Shown in pieces: positions 16,868 to 24,900 of a DNA stretch of 64,000 nucleotides (positions within the stretch are counted from its first letter, which is position 1; every line of letters begins with the position of its first letter). Location: NCBI RefSeq assembly GCF_015221995.1, contig NZ_JADFFM010000001.1, forward strand, positions 124,001 to 188,000, written 5' to 3'. The stretch is from Mucilaginibacter boryungensis (GTDB lineage Bacteria; Bacteroidota; Bacteroidia; Sphingobacteriales; Sphingobacteriaceae). The position numbers and the translations under genes were made by a program. The notes beneath the pieces were generated by a model that saw nothing but the letters and a program-made list of their open reading frames with translations, was not told the DNA's origin and did not search any database.

Positions 16868-17878
16868 TTATTGAATTAATAGTGTTTTGTACTCTGGTAA
16901 TATGGTTTTAAATTGATTAATTACTTGTTCTAATGTGTCATCGGATGCTCCCCCGGCCGCGTTGCGGTGGCCGCCGCCATTGAAATACTTTTTACATATC
17001 TCGTTTGCAGGGAAATCTCCTTTAGATCGTAAAGATAGTTTTACTTTATCATTTCGTTCAACAATAAATGCAGCTAATCTTATCCCGGTAATTGACAGGG
17101 CATAATTCACAATTCCCTCGGTATCGCCGGTTATTACATGGTATTGCTCTATTTCAGCTTTGGTAACTGTTATTAACGCTGTGTTAAATTCGGGCAGTAC
17201 TTCCAGTTTTTCGCTAAGGCAATGCCCCAAAAAGCGCAACCGTTCTTCACTTGAATTACTGTATACTAACTCGTGTATGCGCCAGTTTATTGCCCCGGCA
17301 TCAATCAGGTCGGCAACGGTGCGATGCACTGCCGATGTAGTATTAGGGAAACGGAATGAACCCGAATCCGTCATAATACCTGTATACAGGCAGGTGGCCA
17401 CATCGGCGTTTATATATTGCTTTCCGTTTAATTCTTCTACAATAAATTGATAGATGAGTTGGGCGGTAGCGCAGGCGTTAATATTCCAAAAGCGGTAGTC
17501 GTCAAAGTCTTCAGGATCAAGGTGATGATCTATCATTACCTTTTTAGCCTGGCTTTTGCCCACCAGTTCGCCCATTTCATTTATACGCCCTAAGGCGTTA
17601 AAATCAAGGCAAAATATCAGGGCGGCATTGGCAATCAACTCCGCCGCGGCGGCTTGCTGCTCGGTATAGATCATTACCGAACCATTGCCCGGCATCCAGC
17701 TTAAAAATTCGGGATAATCAGTTGGCGCTATTACAGTAGCGTGGTGCCCCAGTTGTATTAAATAGTTATATAACCCCAAAGACGAACCCATAGCATCTCC
17801 ATCAGGTTTATGATGGGTAGTGATCACTATTTTTTGTGGTTGCGCTAATAATTCCCTAAGCGAGGCTATATCAAACAT
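16868..17878 (-). CDS. nrnA: Bifunctional oligoribonuclease / PAP phosphatase, NrnA-like (DHH family)
   Basis: A 336-residue DHH/DHHA1 phosphoesterase. DHH-domain motifs: THHKPDGDAMGSSLGLY, LIFCLDFNALGR and the name-giving DHH in MIDHHLDPEDF. The DHHA1 half ends with the nucleotide-binding GGGHRNAAGG. NrnA proteins degrade very short RNAs and, in some bacteria, dephosphorylate 3'-phosphoadenosine 5'-phosphate. It is divergent from ndk. Confidence 0.9.
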   Translation of the reverse strand: MFDIASLRELLAQPQKIVITTHHKPDGDAMGSSLGLYNYLIQLGHHATVIAPTDYPEFLSWMPGNGSVMIYTEQQAAAAELIANAALIFCLDFNALGRINEMGELVGKSQAKKVMIDHHLDPEDFDDYRFWNINACATAQLIYQFIVEELNGKQYINADVATCLYTGIMTDSGSFRFPNTTSAVHRTVADLIDAGAINWRIHELVYSNSSEERLRFLGHCLSEKLEVLPEFNTALITVTKAEIEQYHVITGDTEGIVNYALSITGIRLAAFIVERNDKVKLSLRSKGDFPANEICKKYFNGGGHRNAAGGASDDTLEQVINQFKTILPEYKTLLIQ

Positions 17879-17945
17879 TTTTTAAAAAAGAGTTGCAAAG
17901 CTAAATAAATTAATTAAATACAAACTATGTAATTTATATAAACGC

Positions 17946-17977
17946 TTTCTGGTTTTAACTTAAAAAGCCTACTTTTG
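17946..17977 (+). promoter_or_regulatory. Promoter of ndk
   Basis: A -7 box TACTTTTG (17970-17977) matches TAnnTTTG, and TTTC at 17946-17949 stands 20 bases upstream as a -33 element. The leader to the ndk ATG at 18072 would be about 90 bases. Confidence 0.6.
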
Positions 17978-18071
17978 CGCCAAATTAAACAATGCCCGCG
18001 GTGGTAAACAATGCCACCAATACCCGGTTACTTTATGGTAACTTAAAAAACAAAAAAAAGACAAACAAAAG

Positions 18072-18491
18072 ATGAAAACCAACAGAACTTTTACCATGAT
18101 TAAACCGGATGCTGTTGCTAACGGACATATCGGCGCCATCCTGGATCAGATCATTAAAAACGGATTTAAACCCGTTGCTTTTAAATACACTTACTTATCG
18201 CCAGAAATGGCCGGTAAATTTTACGAGGTACATAAAGAACGCCCATTTTATAATGCCCTGGTACAATTTATGTCATCGGGACCAATTGTAGCCGCTATTT
18301 TAGAAAAAGATAACGCTGTAGAAGATTTTCGTAAACTGATAGGCGCTACCGACCCATCTAAAGCTGAACCTGGAACTATCCGCCAGTTATTCGCTAAATC
18401 TATAGACGCGAATGCCGTACATGGTTCAGATTCGGACGAGAATGCCGAAATTGAAGGCAACTTTTTCTTCTCGGCCTTCGAAAGATTTTAA
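18072..18491 (+). CDS. ndk: Nucleoside diphosphate kinase
   Basis: Transfers the gamma phosphate from ATP to other nucleoside diphosphates through a phospho-histidine. The catalytic motif [12 protein letters not shown] is present with the active His. The N-terminal [17 protein letters not shown] and the segment [15 protein letters not shown] also fit. Length (139) is standard for the cytosolic enzyme. Monocistronic: own promoter upstream and terminator downstream. Confidence 0.97.
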   Translation: MKTNRTFTMIKPDAVANGHIGAILDQIIKNGFKPVAFKYTYLSPEMAGKFYEVHKERPFYNALVQFMSSGPIVAAILEKDNAVEDFRKLIGATDPSKAEPGTIRQLFAKSIDANAVHGSDSDENAEIEGNFFFSAFERF

Positions 18492-18525
18492 TTATTGTTC
18501 AAGGGATATTAACTATTCCTAATTA

Positions 18526-18569
18526 AATGTCCGGATGGGGTAAAACTTATAAGATCCGGGCATTTTTTA
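18526..18569 (+). terminator. Terminator after ndk
   Basis: Imperfect stem AAATGTCCGGAT / ATCCGGGCATTT with a 17-base loop, followed by a T-rich run. It lies 34 bases after the ndk stop. Confidence 0.8.
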
Positions 18570-18636
18570 TTTATTATTATTTGGTTTTAAGAATAAAGCA
18601 GCGTACTTTTATGTTGCTTATAACAATGGAGCGGTT

Positions 18637-18843
18637 ATGAAGGTAGTATTCAGATACATTATTTATTCAGTAGTAATTGTAGCATTATCAATTAGCTGTG
18701 TAAATATTTTCAGGAACCACCCCGAAGTACAATTCGCTTTTCTGATGCCTGGTCTGTTCATCATCCTCTATTCTATCATTCGCGATGATATTTACAGAAG
18801 GGCCAGCCTTGGTTTATTACGTACAGGTTTCAGAGGAAAATAA
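18637..18843 (+). CDS. Small membrane protein, hypothetical
   Basis: A 68-residue protein with two hydrophobic segments (about 6-24 and 34-48) and a basic tail (RRASLGLLRTGFRGK). I recognise no family. It overlaps the 3' end of the convergent DUF721 gene by 14 bases. The composition is plausible for a small inner-membrane protein, but short frames like this can be chance. Confidence 0.45.
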   Translation: MKVVFRYIIYSVVIVALSISCVNIFRNHPEVQFAFLMPGLFIILYSIIRDDIYRRASLGLLRTGFRGK

Positions 18844-19120
18844 TCTCTTCCACAATTACCGATTTAGCCCTTTCGTTTATCTTTTGAATGATCTGCTCGC
18901 GCATCATCAATAATTCATTTTTTATTACCGATGATTCGATACGGAGGAAAAGCTTTTTATCCCTGATAAATAATTCTTTGGTACGGTTGGCCACGGCTTT
19001 GCCTACCAGTTCAGGCCAGGCCTGGGTAATGCCGGTCTCCTCATATTTGCGCTTTATCTTGTAAACCTGCATCATCTGCTCAATAGCTTCCTTCAGGGTC
19101 TTATCATTTGTTTTACGCAT
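18830..19120 (-). CDS. DUF721 (DciA-like) protein
   Basis: A 96-residue DUF721 protein. The core GITQAWPELVGKAVANRTKELFIRDKKLFLRIESSVIKNEL matches the family pattern (W..lVG..ia.hT, L.v.v.ss.w...L). DUF721 proteins related to DciA help load the replicative helicase and are often located next to recF, as here. It overlaps the recF stop by eight bases, so the pair is translationally coupled. DciA function is inferred from family and context. Confidence 0.85.
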   Translation of the reverse strand: MRKTNDKTLKEAIEQMMQVYKIKRKYEETGITQAWPELVGKAVANRTKELFIRDKKLFLRIESSVIKNELLMMREQIIQKINERAKSVIVEEIIFL

Positions 19121-20213
19121 CTATCTTCCCTCCATTCACTTTAAACAATTTAAAATCAACCTTAATTTTCTTAAAAACATCGGTAGCGCGCTTGGCACTG
19201 GTATCTGTAATAAAAACCTGCCCAAAATCGTGGTTAGACACCATTTGCATTAGTTTAGTAATGCGCAGGTCATCCAGTTTATCAAAAATATCATCCAGCA
19301 GCAGCAAAGGTTTAAAACCTGTTTGCTTATATAAATAGCTATTCTGCGCCAGCTTCAATGCTATCAGAAAAGATTTTTGCTGGCCCTGGCTGCCAAATTT
19401 TTTCATGGCCATGCCCTGTATGGTAAAATGAAGATCGTCTTTATGTATGCCCATGGTGGTGCGCTCCAATACGCGGTCTTTTTCTACCGACTTTTTAAGT
19501 AGCTCGCTGAAACCGGCGGTTAACAGCTGCGAATCATAAACCAGGTCTACCTGCTCGGCATCATCGCTTAAAAACCGGTAATGTGCGTTGAATATCTGCG
19601 TAAAATCTTCCATAAAGGCTTTACGTTTTGCAAAGATCTTGTTACCTGATGTTACCAGCTGTTCATCCATTACCTCTAATAGTGCCGGGTCATAGCGGCC
19701 TGTTTCGGCAATGCGTTTTAACAAAGCGTTACGGCTGCTTAGTACTTTGTTGTAGGTGATCAGTTCATCAAGGTAACGGTTGTCGGTTTGGGATATTACA
19801 TTATCAACAAATTTGCGCCTTTCCTCGCTGCCTTCAATAATTATGCTGATATCATAAGGTGATATCATTACCAGCGGATACTTACCAATATGATCGGCCA
19901 GGCGCTGGTATTCTTTTTTATTACGCTTAAATTGCTTTTTCTGATTGCGTTTAACTGCACAGGCAACGGTATCCTGCTTATCATCTTTCTTAAACAGGCC
20001 GCTTATCATAAAAAAATCGGCACCCTGTTTTATCTGCTGGCTATCTATGGGGTTAAAATAGCTTTTACACAGCGACAGGTAGTGTACCGCATCCAATATA
20101 TTAGTTTTGCCGGCGCCATTGTTACCGGTAAATACGTTAACGCCATCACTAAAAAGCAGTTCTGCTTCTGTGTAGTTTTTAAAGTTGATGACGGAGAGTT
20201 GTTCCAGATACAT
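19113..20213 (-). CDS. recF: DNA replication/repair protein RecF
   Basis: SMC-like ATPase that loads RecA onto gapped DNA. Walker A is GNNGAGKT (30-37), the ABC-type signature lies in GSQGQQKSFLIALKLAQ and Walker B is LLLLDDIFDKLD. Length 366 is typical. It is first in a two-gene minus-strand unit with the DUF721 gene. It is divergent from the TPR protein gene at 20353. Confidence 0.95.
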   Translation of the reverse strand: MYLEQLSVINFKNYTEAELLFSDGVNVFTGNNGAGKTNILDAVHYLSLCKSYFNPIDSQQIKQGADFFMISGLFKKDDKQDTVACAVKRNQKKQFKRNKKEYQRLADHIGKYPLVMISPYDISIIIEGSEERRKFVDNVISQTDNRYLDELITYNKVLSSRNALLKRIAETGRYDPALLEVMDEQLVTSGNKIFAKRKAFMEDFTQIFNAHYRFLSDDAEQVDLVYDSQLLTAGFSELLKKSVEKDRVLERTTMGIHKDDLHFTIQGMAMKKFGSQGQQKSFLIALKLAQNSYLYKQTGFKPLLLLDDIFDKLDDLRITKLMQMVSNHDFGQVFITDTSAKRATDVFKKIKVDFKLFKVNGGKIDA

Positions 20214-20300
20214 ATAGGCAAACCAAAGGTAACAATACCCTTTTGTTTTGCCGATTAATTAGCCCGAAAAATTAAGTGTAACAAATTAAATTAAAAGCTA

Positions 20301-20330
20301 TTGCTTAAAATTTTGAAAAGCGTATTTTTG
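20301..20330 (+). promoter_or_regulatory. Promoter of the TPR protein gene
   Basis: A -7 box TATTTTTG (20323-20330) fits TAnnTTTG; TTGC at 20301-20304 lies 18 bases upstream as a partial -33 element. The leader is about 20 bases. Confidence 0.5.
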
Positions 20331-20352
20331 CAAACTTAATTTTAAAATAGAA

Positions 20353-21027
20353 ATGTCAAAAACTCAGGCCAATACCGTGATCCCGTCAAATGTAAAAGAC
20401 TCAGCGAGCACAGCCAACTTTGTACGTGATAACCAAAAAAGCTTATTATTTATAGGTGCAGCCATACTTGCTATTGTAGCCATATACTTTGCTTATCAAA
20501 AAGTTTACATCGCTCCGCGTGAAATTGCAGCTGCCGACCAGATGCACGTAGCGCAGGACTTTTGGTCCAAAAAAGACTGGGATAAAGCTATAAAAGGCGA
20601 TGGTAGCTATCCGGGCTTTGAAAAAATTATAGCCGATTATAGCAACACTAAAGCTGCTAACCTGGCTTATTTTTACCTGGGCACTGCTTATTTAAATAAA
20701 GGCGAATACCAAAAAGCTATCGATAGCTACGCCAATTATCATGGTGATGACCTGATGGTTGCTGCTGAAGCATTAGGCAGTACAGGCGACGCTTATGTAG
20801 AATTGAAAGATTATGATAAGGCAGCGTCTTATTTCCAAAAAGCCGCCGATAAAGCCAGCAATAAATTTCTGACGCCTTTCTACTTAAAAAAATTAGGGCT
20901 GGTTTATGAGGCTAAAAACGATAACAAAACCGCTGCTGACACTTACAAACAGATAAAGACCGATTATCCTGAAAGTAACGAAGCGCAAAGCATTGACGCT
21001 TATATTGCAAGGGCAGAAGCAAAGTAA
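20353..21027 (+). CDS. Membrane-anchored TPR protein (YfgM-like topology)
   Basis: A 224-residue protein with a cytoplasmic N-terminus (1-30), one transmembrane span (about 31-50, LLFIGAAILAIVAIYF) and an outer helical part containing tetratricopeptide repeats: AAEALGSTGDAYVELKDYDKAASYFQKA and similar units at about 110-200. The layout resembles YfgM, an envelope chaperone partner, but orthology is not proven. The stop is followed at once by a repeat-filled gap and then ribH. Confidence 0.85.
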   Translation: MSKTQANTVIPSNVKDSASTANFVRDNQKSLLFIGAAILAIVAIYFAYQKVYIAPREIAAADQMHVAQDFWSKKDWDKAIKGDGSYPGFEKIIADYSNTKAANLAYFYLGTAYLNKGEYQKAIDSYANYHGDDLMVAAEALGSTGDAYVELKDYDKAASYFQKAADKASNKFLTPFYLKKLGLVYEAKNDNKTAADTYKQIKTDYPESNEAQSIDAYIARAEAK

Positions 21028-21115
21028 ATTTCGGATATCGGAGTTTCGATTTCGGATTTGTCCCGTAATTGAAATTTAAAATCCGAAATCAAACATCTCA
21101 AATCCGAAATAAATC
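21028..21115. repeat. Degenerate repeat filling the gap before ribH
   Basis: Left block of ATTTCGGAT-like units (21028-21059) and right block of the reverse complement (AAATCCGAAAT units, about 21077-21110). The element begins on the first base after the TPR stop and ends about five bases before the ribH ATG. The two blocks could pair into a long imperfect hairpin in the transcript. Confidence 0.75.
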
Positions 21116-21610
21116 ATGGCTACCCAGCTTAAAAATTTATCCGATTTTTCTAACACAACTGTTCCATCGGCAGCGGGTTTCCGCTTTGGCATTGTGGTAG
21201 CCGAGTGGAATAGCGAGATAACCAACGCGCTTTACCAGGGCGCTTACCAAAGTCTGCTAAAATATGGCGCCGCCGAAGCCGACATTATTACTTACGCTGT
21301 TCCGGGCAGCTTTGAACTAACATCGGGGGCCGATCTTTTGCTGAAAAATGCTAAATTAGATGCGGTGATATGCCTGGGTTGTGTGATACAGGGTGAAACC
21401 CGGCATTTTGATTTTATTTGCGATGCTGTAGCAAATGGCGTAACAAATGTTGCCATAAAATACAGCAAACCCGTTATATTTGGTGTACTAACTACCGATA
21501 ATCAACAGCAGGCTATAGACCGAGCAGGCGGCAAACATGGCAATAAAGGCGACGAAGCCGCTATTACAGCCATAAAAATGTCAGATTTTGCCAGGGCACT
21601 AAACAAATAA
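21116..21610 (+). CDS. ribH: 6,7-Dimethyl-8-ribityllumazine synthase
   Basis: Penultimate step of riboflavin synthesis: condenses 5-amino-6-ribitylaminouracil with dihydroxybutanone phosphate. Landmarks: VVAEWNSEITNAL (substrate pocket), VPGSFELTSGADLLLK, GCVIQGETRHFDFICDAV with the conserved His, and the C-terminal RAGGKHGNKGDEAA phosphate site. Length 164 is normal. No other rib gene is nearby, and no FMN-riboswitch-like leader was seen: the upstream gap is occupied by the repeat. Confidence 0.96.
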   Translation: MATQLKNLSDFSNTTVPSAAGFRFGIVVAEWNSEITNALYQGAYQSLLKYGAAEADIITYAVPGSFELTSGADLLLKNAKLDAVICLGCVIQGETRHFDFICDAVANGVTNVAIKYSKPVIFGVLTTDNQQQAIDRAGGKHGNKGDEAAITAIKMSDFARALNK

Positions 21611-21634
21611 GCGGTAATTGACGTTATAAAGAAA

Positions 21635-21742
21635 ATGAAAAAATTAGTTTACATAGCTTTCATAGCCCTGGCATTAGGCGCAGCGCTTTCTTCATGCTCA
21701 CAAAAACTATGTCCTGCTTACGGTAACAGCCGGGGCAAGTAA
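21635..21742 (+). CDS. Tiny lipoprotein (35 residues)
   Basis: A complete short frame not often annotated: MKKLVYIAFIALALG followed by AALSSCSQKLCPAYGNSRGK. The lipobox LSSC places the lipidated Cys near residue 21, leaving a mature peptide of about 15 residues. The CPAY motif recurs in small Bacteroidota lipoproteins of unknown role. It begins 24 bases after ribH, so it is likely co-transcribed. Confidence 0.65.
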   Translation: MKKLVYIAFIALALGAALSSCSQKLCPAYGNSRGK

Positions 21743-21817
21743 CATAAAAATCATTTTTACCTTCTCCTGAAACTAATGCGGCTATTCGGCTGTATTTTTG
21801 TGTATTAATTTATTATT

Positions 21818-22147
21818 ATGAACTGGACTTCCTTGGAATCAGCCGAGCAGCTGGATAGTATTAAACAAAAACAGGGTTATAGTGTGATATTTAAACACAG
21901 TACTCGTTGCTCTATCAGTATGATGGCTAAAAGAAGGTTTGAAATGGATTGGGATAGGTTGCCTACTGAAGTTCCTCTTTATTTTTTAGATCTGATACGT
22001 TACCGCGATATATCCGGCAAAATAGCCGCCGATTTTAGCGTCCATCATGAGTCGCCGCAGTTGTTATTGATTAAAGATGGTGAATGCATCCTCGATCAAT
22101 CGCACGGCGAAATATCTGTGGATGATGCATTGCTGATGATAGAGTAG
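21818..22147 (+). CDS. ytxJ: YtxJ-like bacillithiol-system redox protein
   Basis: A 109-residue thioredoxin-fold protein of the YtxJ (DUF2847) family, linked to bacillithiol redox chemistry. Characteristic: FKHSTRCSISMMAKRRFE (a single cysteine in place of CxxC), LDLIRYRDIS and HHESPQLLLIKDG. Presence suggests that the organism uses bacillithiol as low-molecular-weight thiol. It stands alone, with an AT-rich gap upstream. Confidence 0.88.
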   Translation: MNWTSLESAEQLDSIKQKQGYSVIFKHSTRCSISMMAKRRFEMDWDRLPTEVPLYFLDLIRYRDISGKIAADFSVHHESPQLLLIKDGECILDQSHGEISVDDALLMIE

Positions 22148-22417
22148 TATTATCTTAAGACAACAGTCATTGTAGCGTGCAAAATCGAAATACGGGATTG
22201 TACGTTGCTTTGCTGTGGCATGTAATGGCATATCTTTCATAGAACGCTTACCCAGGACGCCAGGGGAGATACTTATCCTACCCATTCCTCCATTCACCGA
22301 CAATTCTCTGCCGTTTACCTAATAATGCTGTGCAAAAAGTGTTTTTTGATGCAACTTTGAATCAACAAACAAAGAAAATAATCAGCTAAAAACACAAACA
22401 CTTAACAACAAAACGTC
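22148..22417. other. Non-coding gap, no recognised feature
   Basis: First 270 bases of the only intergenic stretch above 300 bases (22148-22627). I see no RNA gene, no good coding frame and no clear promoter. The last 60 bases are strongly A-rich and may be the leader of the short frame at 22418. Confidence 0.5.
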
Positions 22418-22510
22418 ATGAGCACCTTACTAAGCATCCCGGTTTTATATTTAATAGCCTCTGTTCTGGTAAAAATTTATGCCATGGTACATGTGTTGAA
22501 GTTTGTATAA
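22418..22510 (+). CDS. Possible membrane microprotein (30 residues)
   Basis: A short frame with ATG at 22418: one hydrophobic stretch (LLSIPVLYLIASVLVKIYAM) and a short tail. The A-rich leader just before the ATG resembles Bacteroidota translation starts, and a strong terminator follows at 22554. The size means that chance cannot be excluded. Confidence 0.35.
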   Translation: MSTLLSIPVLYLIASVLVKIYAMVHVLKFV

Positions 22511-22531
22511 TAGCTTCTATCATATATCACC

Positions 22532-22549
22532 CCTCCCCCTTCGGGGAGG
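22532..22549. repeat. Short GC-rich hairpin
   Basis: CCTCCCC / GGGGAGG stem with loop CTTC. It is GC-rich against AT-rich surroundings and resembles dispersed 'CCCTCCCCTTCGGGGAGG' palindromes. No T-run, so it is probably not a terminator. Confidence 0.5.
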
Positions 22550-22553
22550 ACTT

Positions 22554-22595
22554 ATAACAAAAAACACCCGGAGTTATCCAGGTGTTTTTTGTTAT
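22554..22595. terminator. Bidirectional terminator before the SDR gene end
   Basis: Perfect 15-base arms ATAACAAAAAACACC / GGTGTTTTTTGTTAT with a 12-base loop. Placed between the plus-strand short frame and the convergent minus-strand SDR gene, it can serve both. Confidence 0.85.
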
Positions 22596-22627
22596 ATCGA
22601 TCTCTCAGCGCCGAAAGCGGGAGGGCA

Positions 22628-23437
22628 TTATTTTATCCCGTAGTGATCATTCATCAACTTCACAAACAAACCACCCGGTAAAACTGATTTAAGCGTTACC
22701 GCAATGGTTTGGCCCATAGCGCCTATCAGGTAGTTGTGTTTAGGGTTGCTTTTACCCACAATTTTAACCACTTCTTTTGCTAAGGTAGCAGGGGCGGCCC
22801 CAACACTTTCATCTTTTTCCATAGCGGCAACAGCAGCTTCAAATTCGGCTTTAAGTTTATCGTTATTTAAGGTGAACGGTACTTTTTCGCGGTTACCGGT
22901 AAAATCAGTTTTAAAATCGCCCGGGTTAAGTACGGTCACTTTTACGCCTGTATTTCTTAATTCCATTCGCAGGCTTTCAGAATAACCCTCAATAGCGAAT
23001 TTGCTGGCGCTATATAAGCCCTGGTAAGGTAAACCAAACAAGCCCGCCAACGAGCTGACATTGATAACCAAACCTTGTTTCTTTTCTATCATCATCGGCA
23101 GCACAGCGCTGCACACACGTACCACGCCAAAAAAGTTAACCTCAAATTGTTTTTTAGCCATATCAACCGGCATAGCATACAGCGGGCCGGTAATGCCATT
23201 GCCGGCATTATTTACCAGTACGTCTATCCTGCCTTCGGCTTTTATAATGGTTGCAACTGCAGTGTTAACAGATGCATCTTCGGTAACATCCATTTGCAGA
23301 GGGTTAAATGCTACATCTTTAATGCGTGTTGCATCGCGGCTGGTGCCGTAAACGGTATGCCCCGCGGCAGCTAATGCATTGGCAGTAGCCAAACCTAAAC
23401 CTGATGATGCGCCTGTTACAAGTATTACTTTTTTCAT
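22628..23437 (-). CDS. Short-chain dehydrogenase/reductase
   Basis: A 269-residue NAD(P)-dependent oxidoreductase of the classical SDR type. The cofactor loop is TGASSGLG near the N-terminus, NNAG follows at about 85, and the catalytic Ser and YSASK lie in NVSSLAGLFGLPYQGLYSASK. The open frame extends upstream to 23503 from a non-ATG codon, but the ATG at 23437 (MKKVILVTG) starts right at the Rossmann strand as usual and is chosen. Substrate unknown. It is divergent from an acyl-CoA dehydrogenase gene. Confidence 0.9.
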   Translation of the reverse strand: MKKVILVTGASSGLGLATANALAAAGHTVYGTSRDATRIKDVAFNPLQMDVTEDASVNTAVATIIKAEGRIDVLVNNAGNGITGPLYAMPVDMAKKQFEVNFFGVVRVCSAVLPMMIEKKQGLVINVSSLAGLFGLPYQGLYSASKFAIEGYSESLRMELRNTGVKVTVLNPGDFKTDFTGNREKVPFTLNNDKLKAEFEAAVAAMEKDESVGAAPATLAKEVVKIVGKSNPKHNYLIGAMGQTIAVTLKSVLPGGLFVKLMNDHYGIK

Positions 23438-23611
23438 TTGCGGTGTTTTAACAAGGGGTAAATGTGAAATTATAGTTTTAAAACTTGCGTAAATATTGCA
23501 CAAAAGCTGCTGATGAGCAATAAATTAAAAAAATATTTTCTTGTTTAAACAATTAATATGTCTCAACGCTTTACATGAGGCGCTTATTTGTACCGGATAC
23601 CCGTTTGTTAT

Positions 23612-23635
23612 AAATACTATGCATGCATAGTATTT
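23612..23635. promoter_or_regulatory. Perfect 24-bp palindrome, candidate operator
   Basis: Half-site AAATACTATGCA followed by its exact reverse complement. It ends three bases before a TAnnTTTG box, covering the -33 region of the acyl-CoA dehydrogenase promoter. A dimeric repressor (for instance of TetR type) would fit, but no regulator gene lies in the window. Confidence 0.6.
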
Positions 23636-23638
23636 GAA

Positions 23639-23646
23639 TAAATTTG
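23639..23646 (+). promoter_or_regulatory. -7 box of the acyl-CoA dehydrogenase gene
   Basis: TAAATTTG matches TAnnTTTG, 29 bases before the chosen ATG at 23676. This supports that start: the upstream alternative at 23634 would lie ahead of the box. Confidence 0.6.
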
Positions 23647-23675
23647 TATCTTGCAACACCAATTATAACACATAC

Positions 23676-24848
23676 ATGGATATATTAGCAACAGATAGCC
23701 TTGCGGGCTACGATTTTAATACCGACGAAAACCAGCAAATGGTTGGCCAAATGGCCCGCGATTTTGCCGAAAAAAATATCCGCCCGCACGTAATGGAATG
23801 GGACGAGGCACAAACTTTCCCCATAGATTTGTTTAAGCAATTAGGCGAATTGGGGTTGATGGGTGTTTTAGTACCCGAAGAATACGGCGGATCGGGCTTT
23901 GGGTATCAGGAATATGTAACTGTAATTGTAGAGATTGCCAAAGTGTGTGGTTCGATCGGGTTGTCTGTAGCCGCACATAACTCGCTTTGTACGGGTCATA
24001 TCCTGGCCTTTGCCAACCAGGAGCAAAAACAACGCTGGCTGCCCAAACTGGCTACCGCCGAATGGATAGGCGCGTGGGGTTTAACCGAAGCCAATACCGG
24101 GTCGGACGCGTTGCGGATGGCGACTACCGCTGTTTTGGATGGCGACCATTACGTTGTAAACGGTTCAAAAAATTGGATAACCCATGGCAAATCAAGTAAT
24201 ATAGCCGTGGTGATGGTACGCACCGGAGAGCAGGGGAGTTCTAAGGGCATCTCGGCCTTGGTAATAGAAAAAGGTACGCCGGGCTTCACGCACGGTAAAA
24301 AAGAAAATAAATTGGGTATGCGCGCATCTGAAACTACGGAGCTGGTTTTTGATAACTGCCGTGTACCGAAAGAAAACCTGCTGGGTATAGAAGGCGAAGG
24401 CTTTAAACAAGCTATGAAGGTGCTGGATGGCGGTCGGATTTCTATCGCGTCATTATCATTAGGTATTGCCAAGGGCGCTTTTGAGGCTGCCGTACAATAT
24501 GCTAAAGAGCGTCACCAGTTCGGTCAACCGATAGCTAATTTCCAGGGTATCTCTTTCAAACTGGCCGATATGGCTACTGAAATTGAAGCCGCCGAATTAT
24601 TGATACGCCAGGCTGCCGATTTGAAAAACCGCCATTTGCCTATGACCAAAGAATCGGCCATGGCTAAATACTTTGCATCAGAAGTAGCCGTGCGCTGCGC
24701 TAATGAGGCTGTACAGATATTTGGCGGCTATGGTTACACCAAAGATTTCCCGGTTGAGAAATACTACCGCGATGCGAAACTTTGTACCATTGGCGAAGGG
24801 ACAAGTGAGATACAAAAGATCGTTATCAGTAGAGAAATATTGAAATAG
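23676..24848 (+). CDS. Acyl-CoA dehydrogenase
   Basis: FAD enzyme oxidising acyl-CoA to the 2-enoyl form, probably short-chain or butyryl type. From ATG 23676 it has 390 residues. Landmarks: WGLTEANTGSDA, KNWITHG, LDGGRISIASLSLGIAKGAFE, ERHQFGQPI, IFGGYGYTKDFPVEKYYRD and the C-terminal GEGTSEIQ region holding the expected catalytic Glu. The 23634 start is rejected because it precedes the promoter box. A palindromic operator candidate and a terminator frame the gene as a single unit. Confidence 0.95.
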   Translation: MDILATDSLAGYDFNTDENQQMVGQMARDFAEKNIRPHVMEWDEAQTFPIDLFKQLGELGLMGVLVPEEYGGSGFGYQEYVTVIVEIAKVCGSIGLSVAAHNSLCTGHILAFANQEQKQRWLPKLATAEWIGAWGLTEANTGSDALRMATTAVLDGDHYVVNGSKNWITHGKSSNIAVVMVRTGEQGSSKGISALVIEKGTPGFTHGKKENKLGMRASETTELVFDNCRVPKENLLGIEGEGFKQAMKVLDGGRISIASLSLGIAKGAFEAAVQYAKERHQFGQPIANFQGISFKLADMATEIEAAELLIRQAADLKNRHLPMTKESAMAKYFASEVAVRCANEAVQIFGGYGYTKDFPVEKYYRDAKLCTIGEGTSEIQKIVISREILK

Positions 24849-24868
24849 TTTATGGTTTTAATATAAAC

Positions 24869-24894
24869 GCCCGCCCTATTAAGCGGGCTTTTTT
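24869..24894 (+). terminator. Terminator after the acyl-CoA dehydrogenase gene
   Basis: Stem GCCCGC / GCGGGC with an 8-base loop and six Ts on the plus strand, 20 bases after the stop codon. Confidence 0.85.
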
Positions 24895-24900
24895 ATGCCA

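Noticed and set aside
21028..21115. FMN riboswitch before ribH
   Set aside because: The gap holds only ATTTCGGAT-type repeats; no conserved FMN-aptamer pattern is visible, and the gap is too short.
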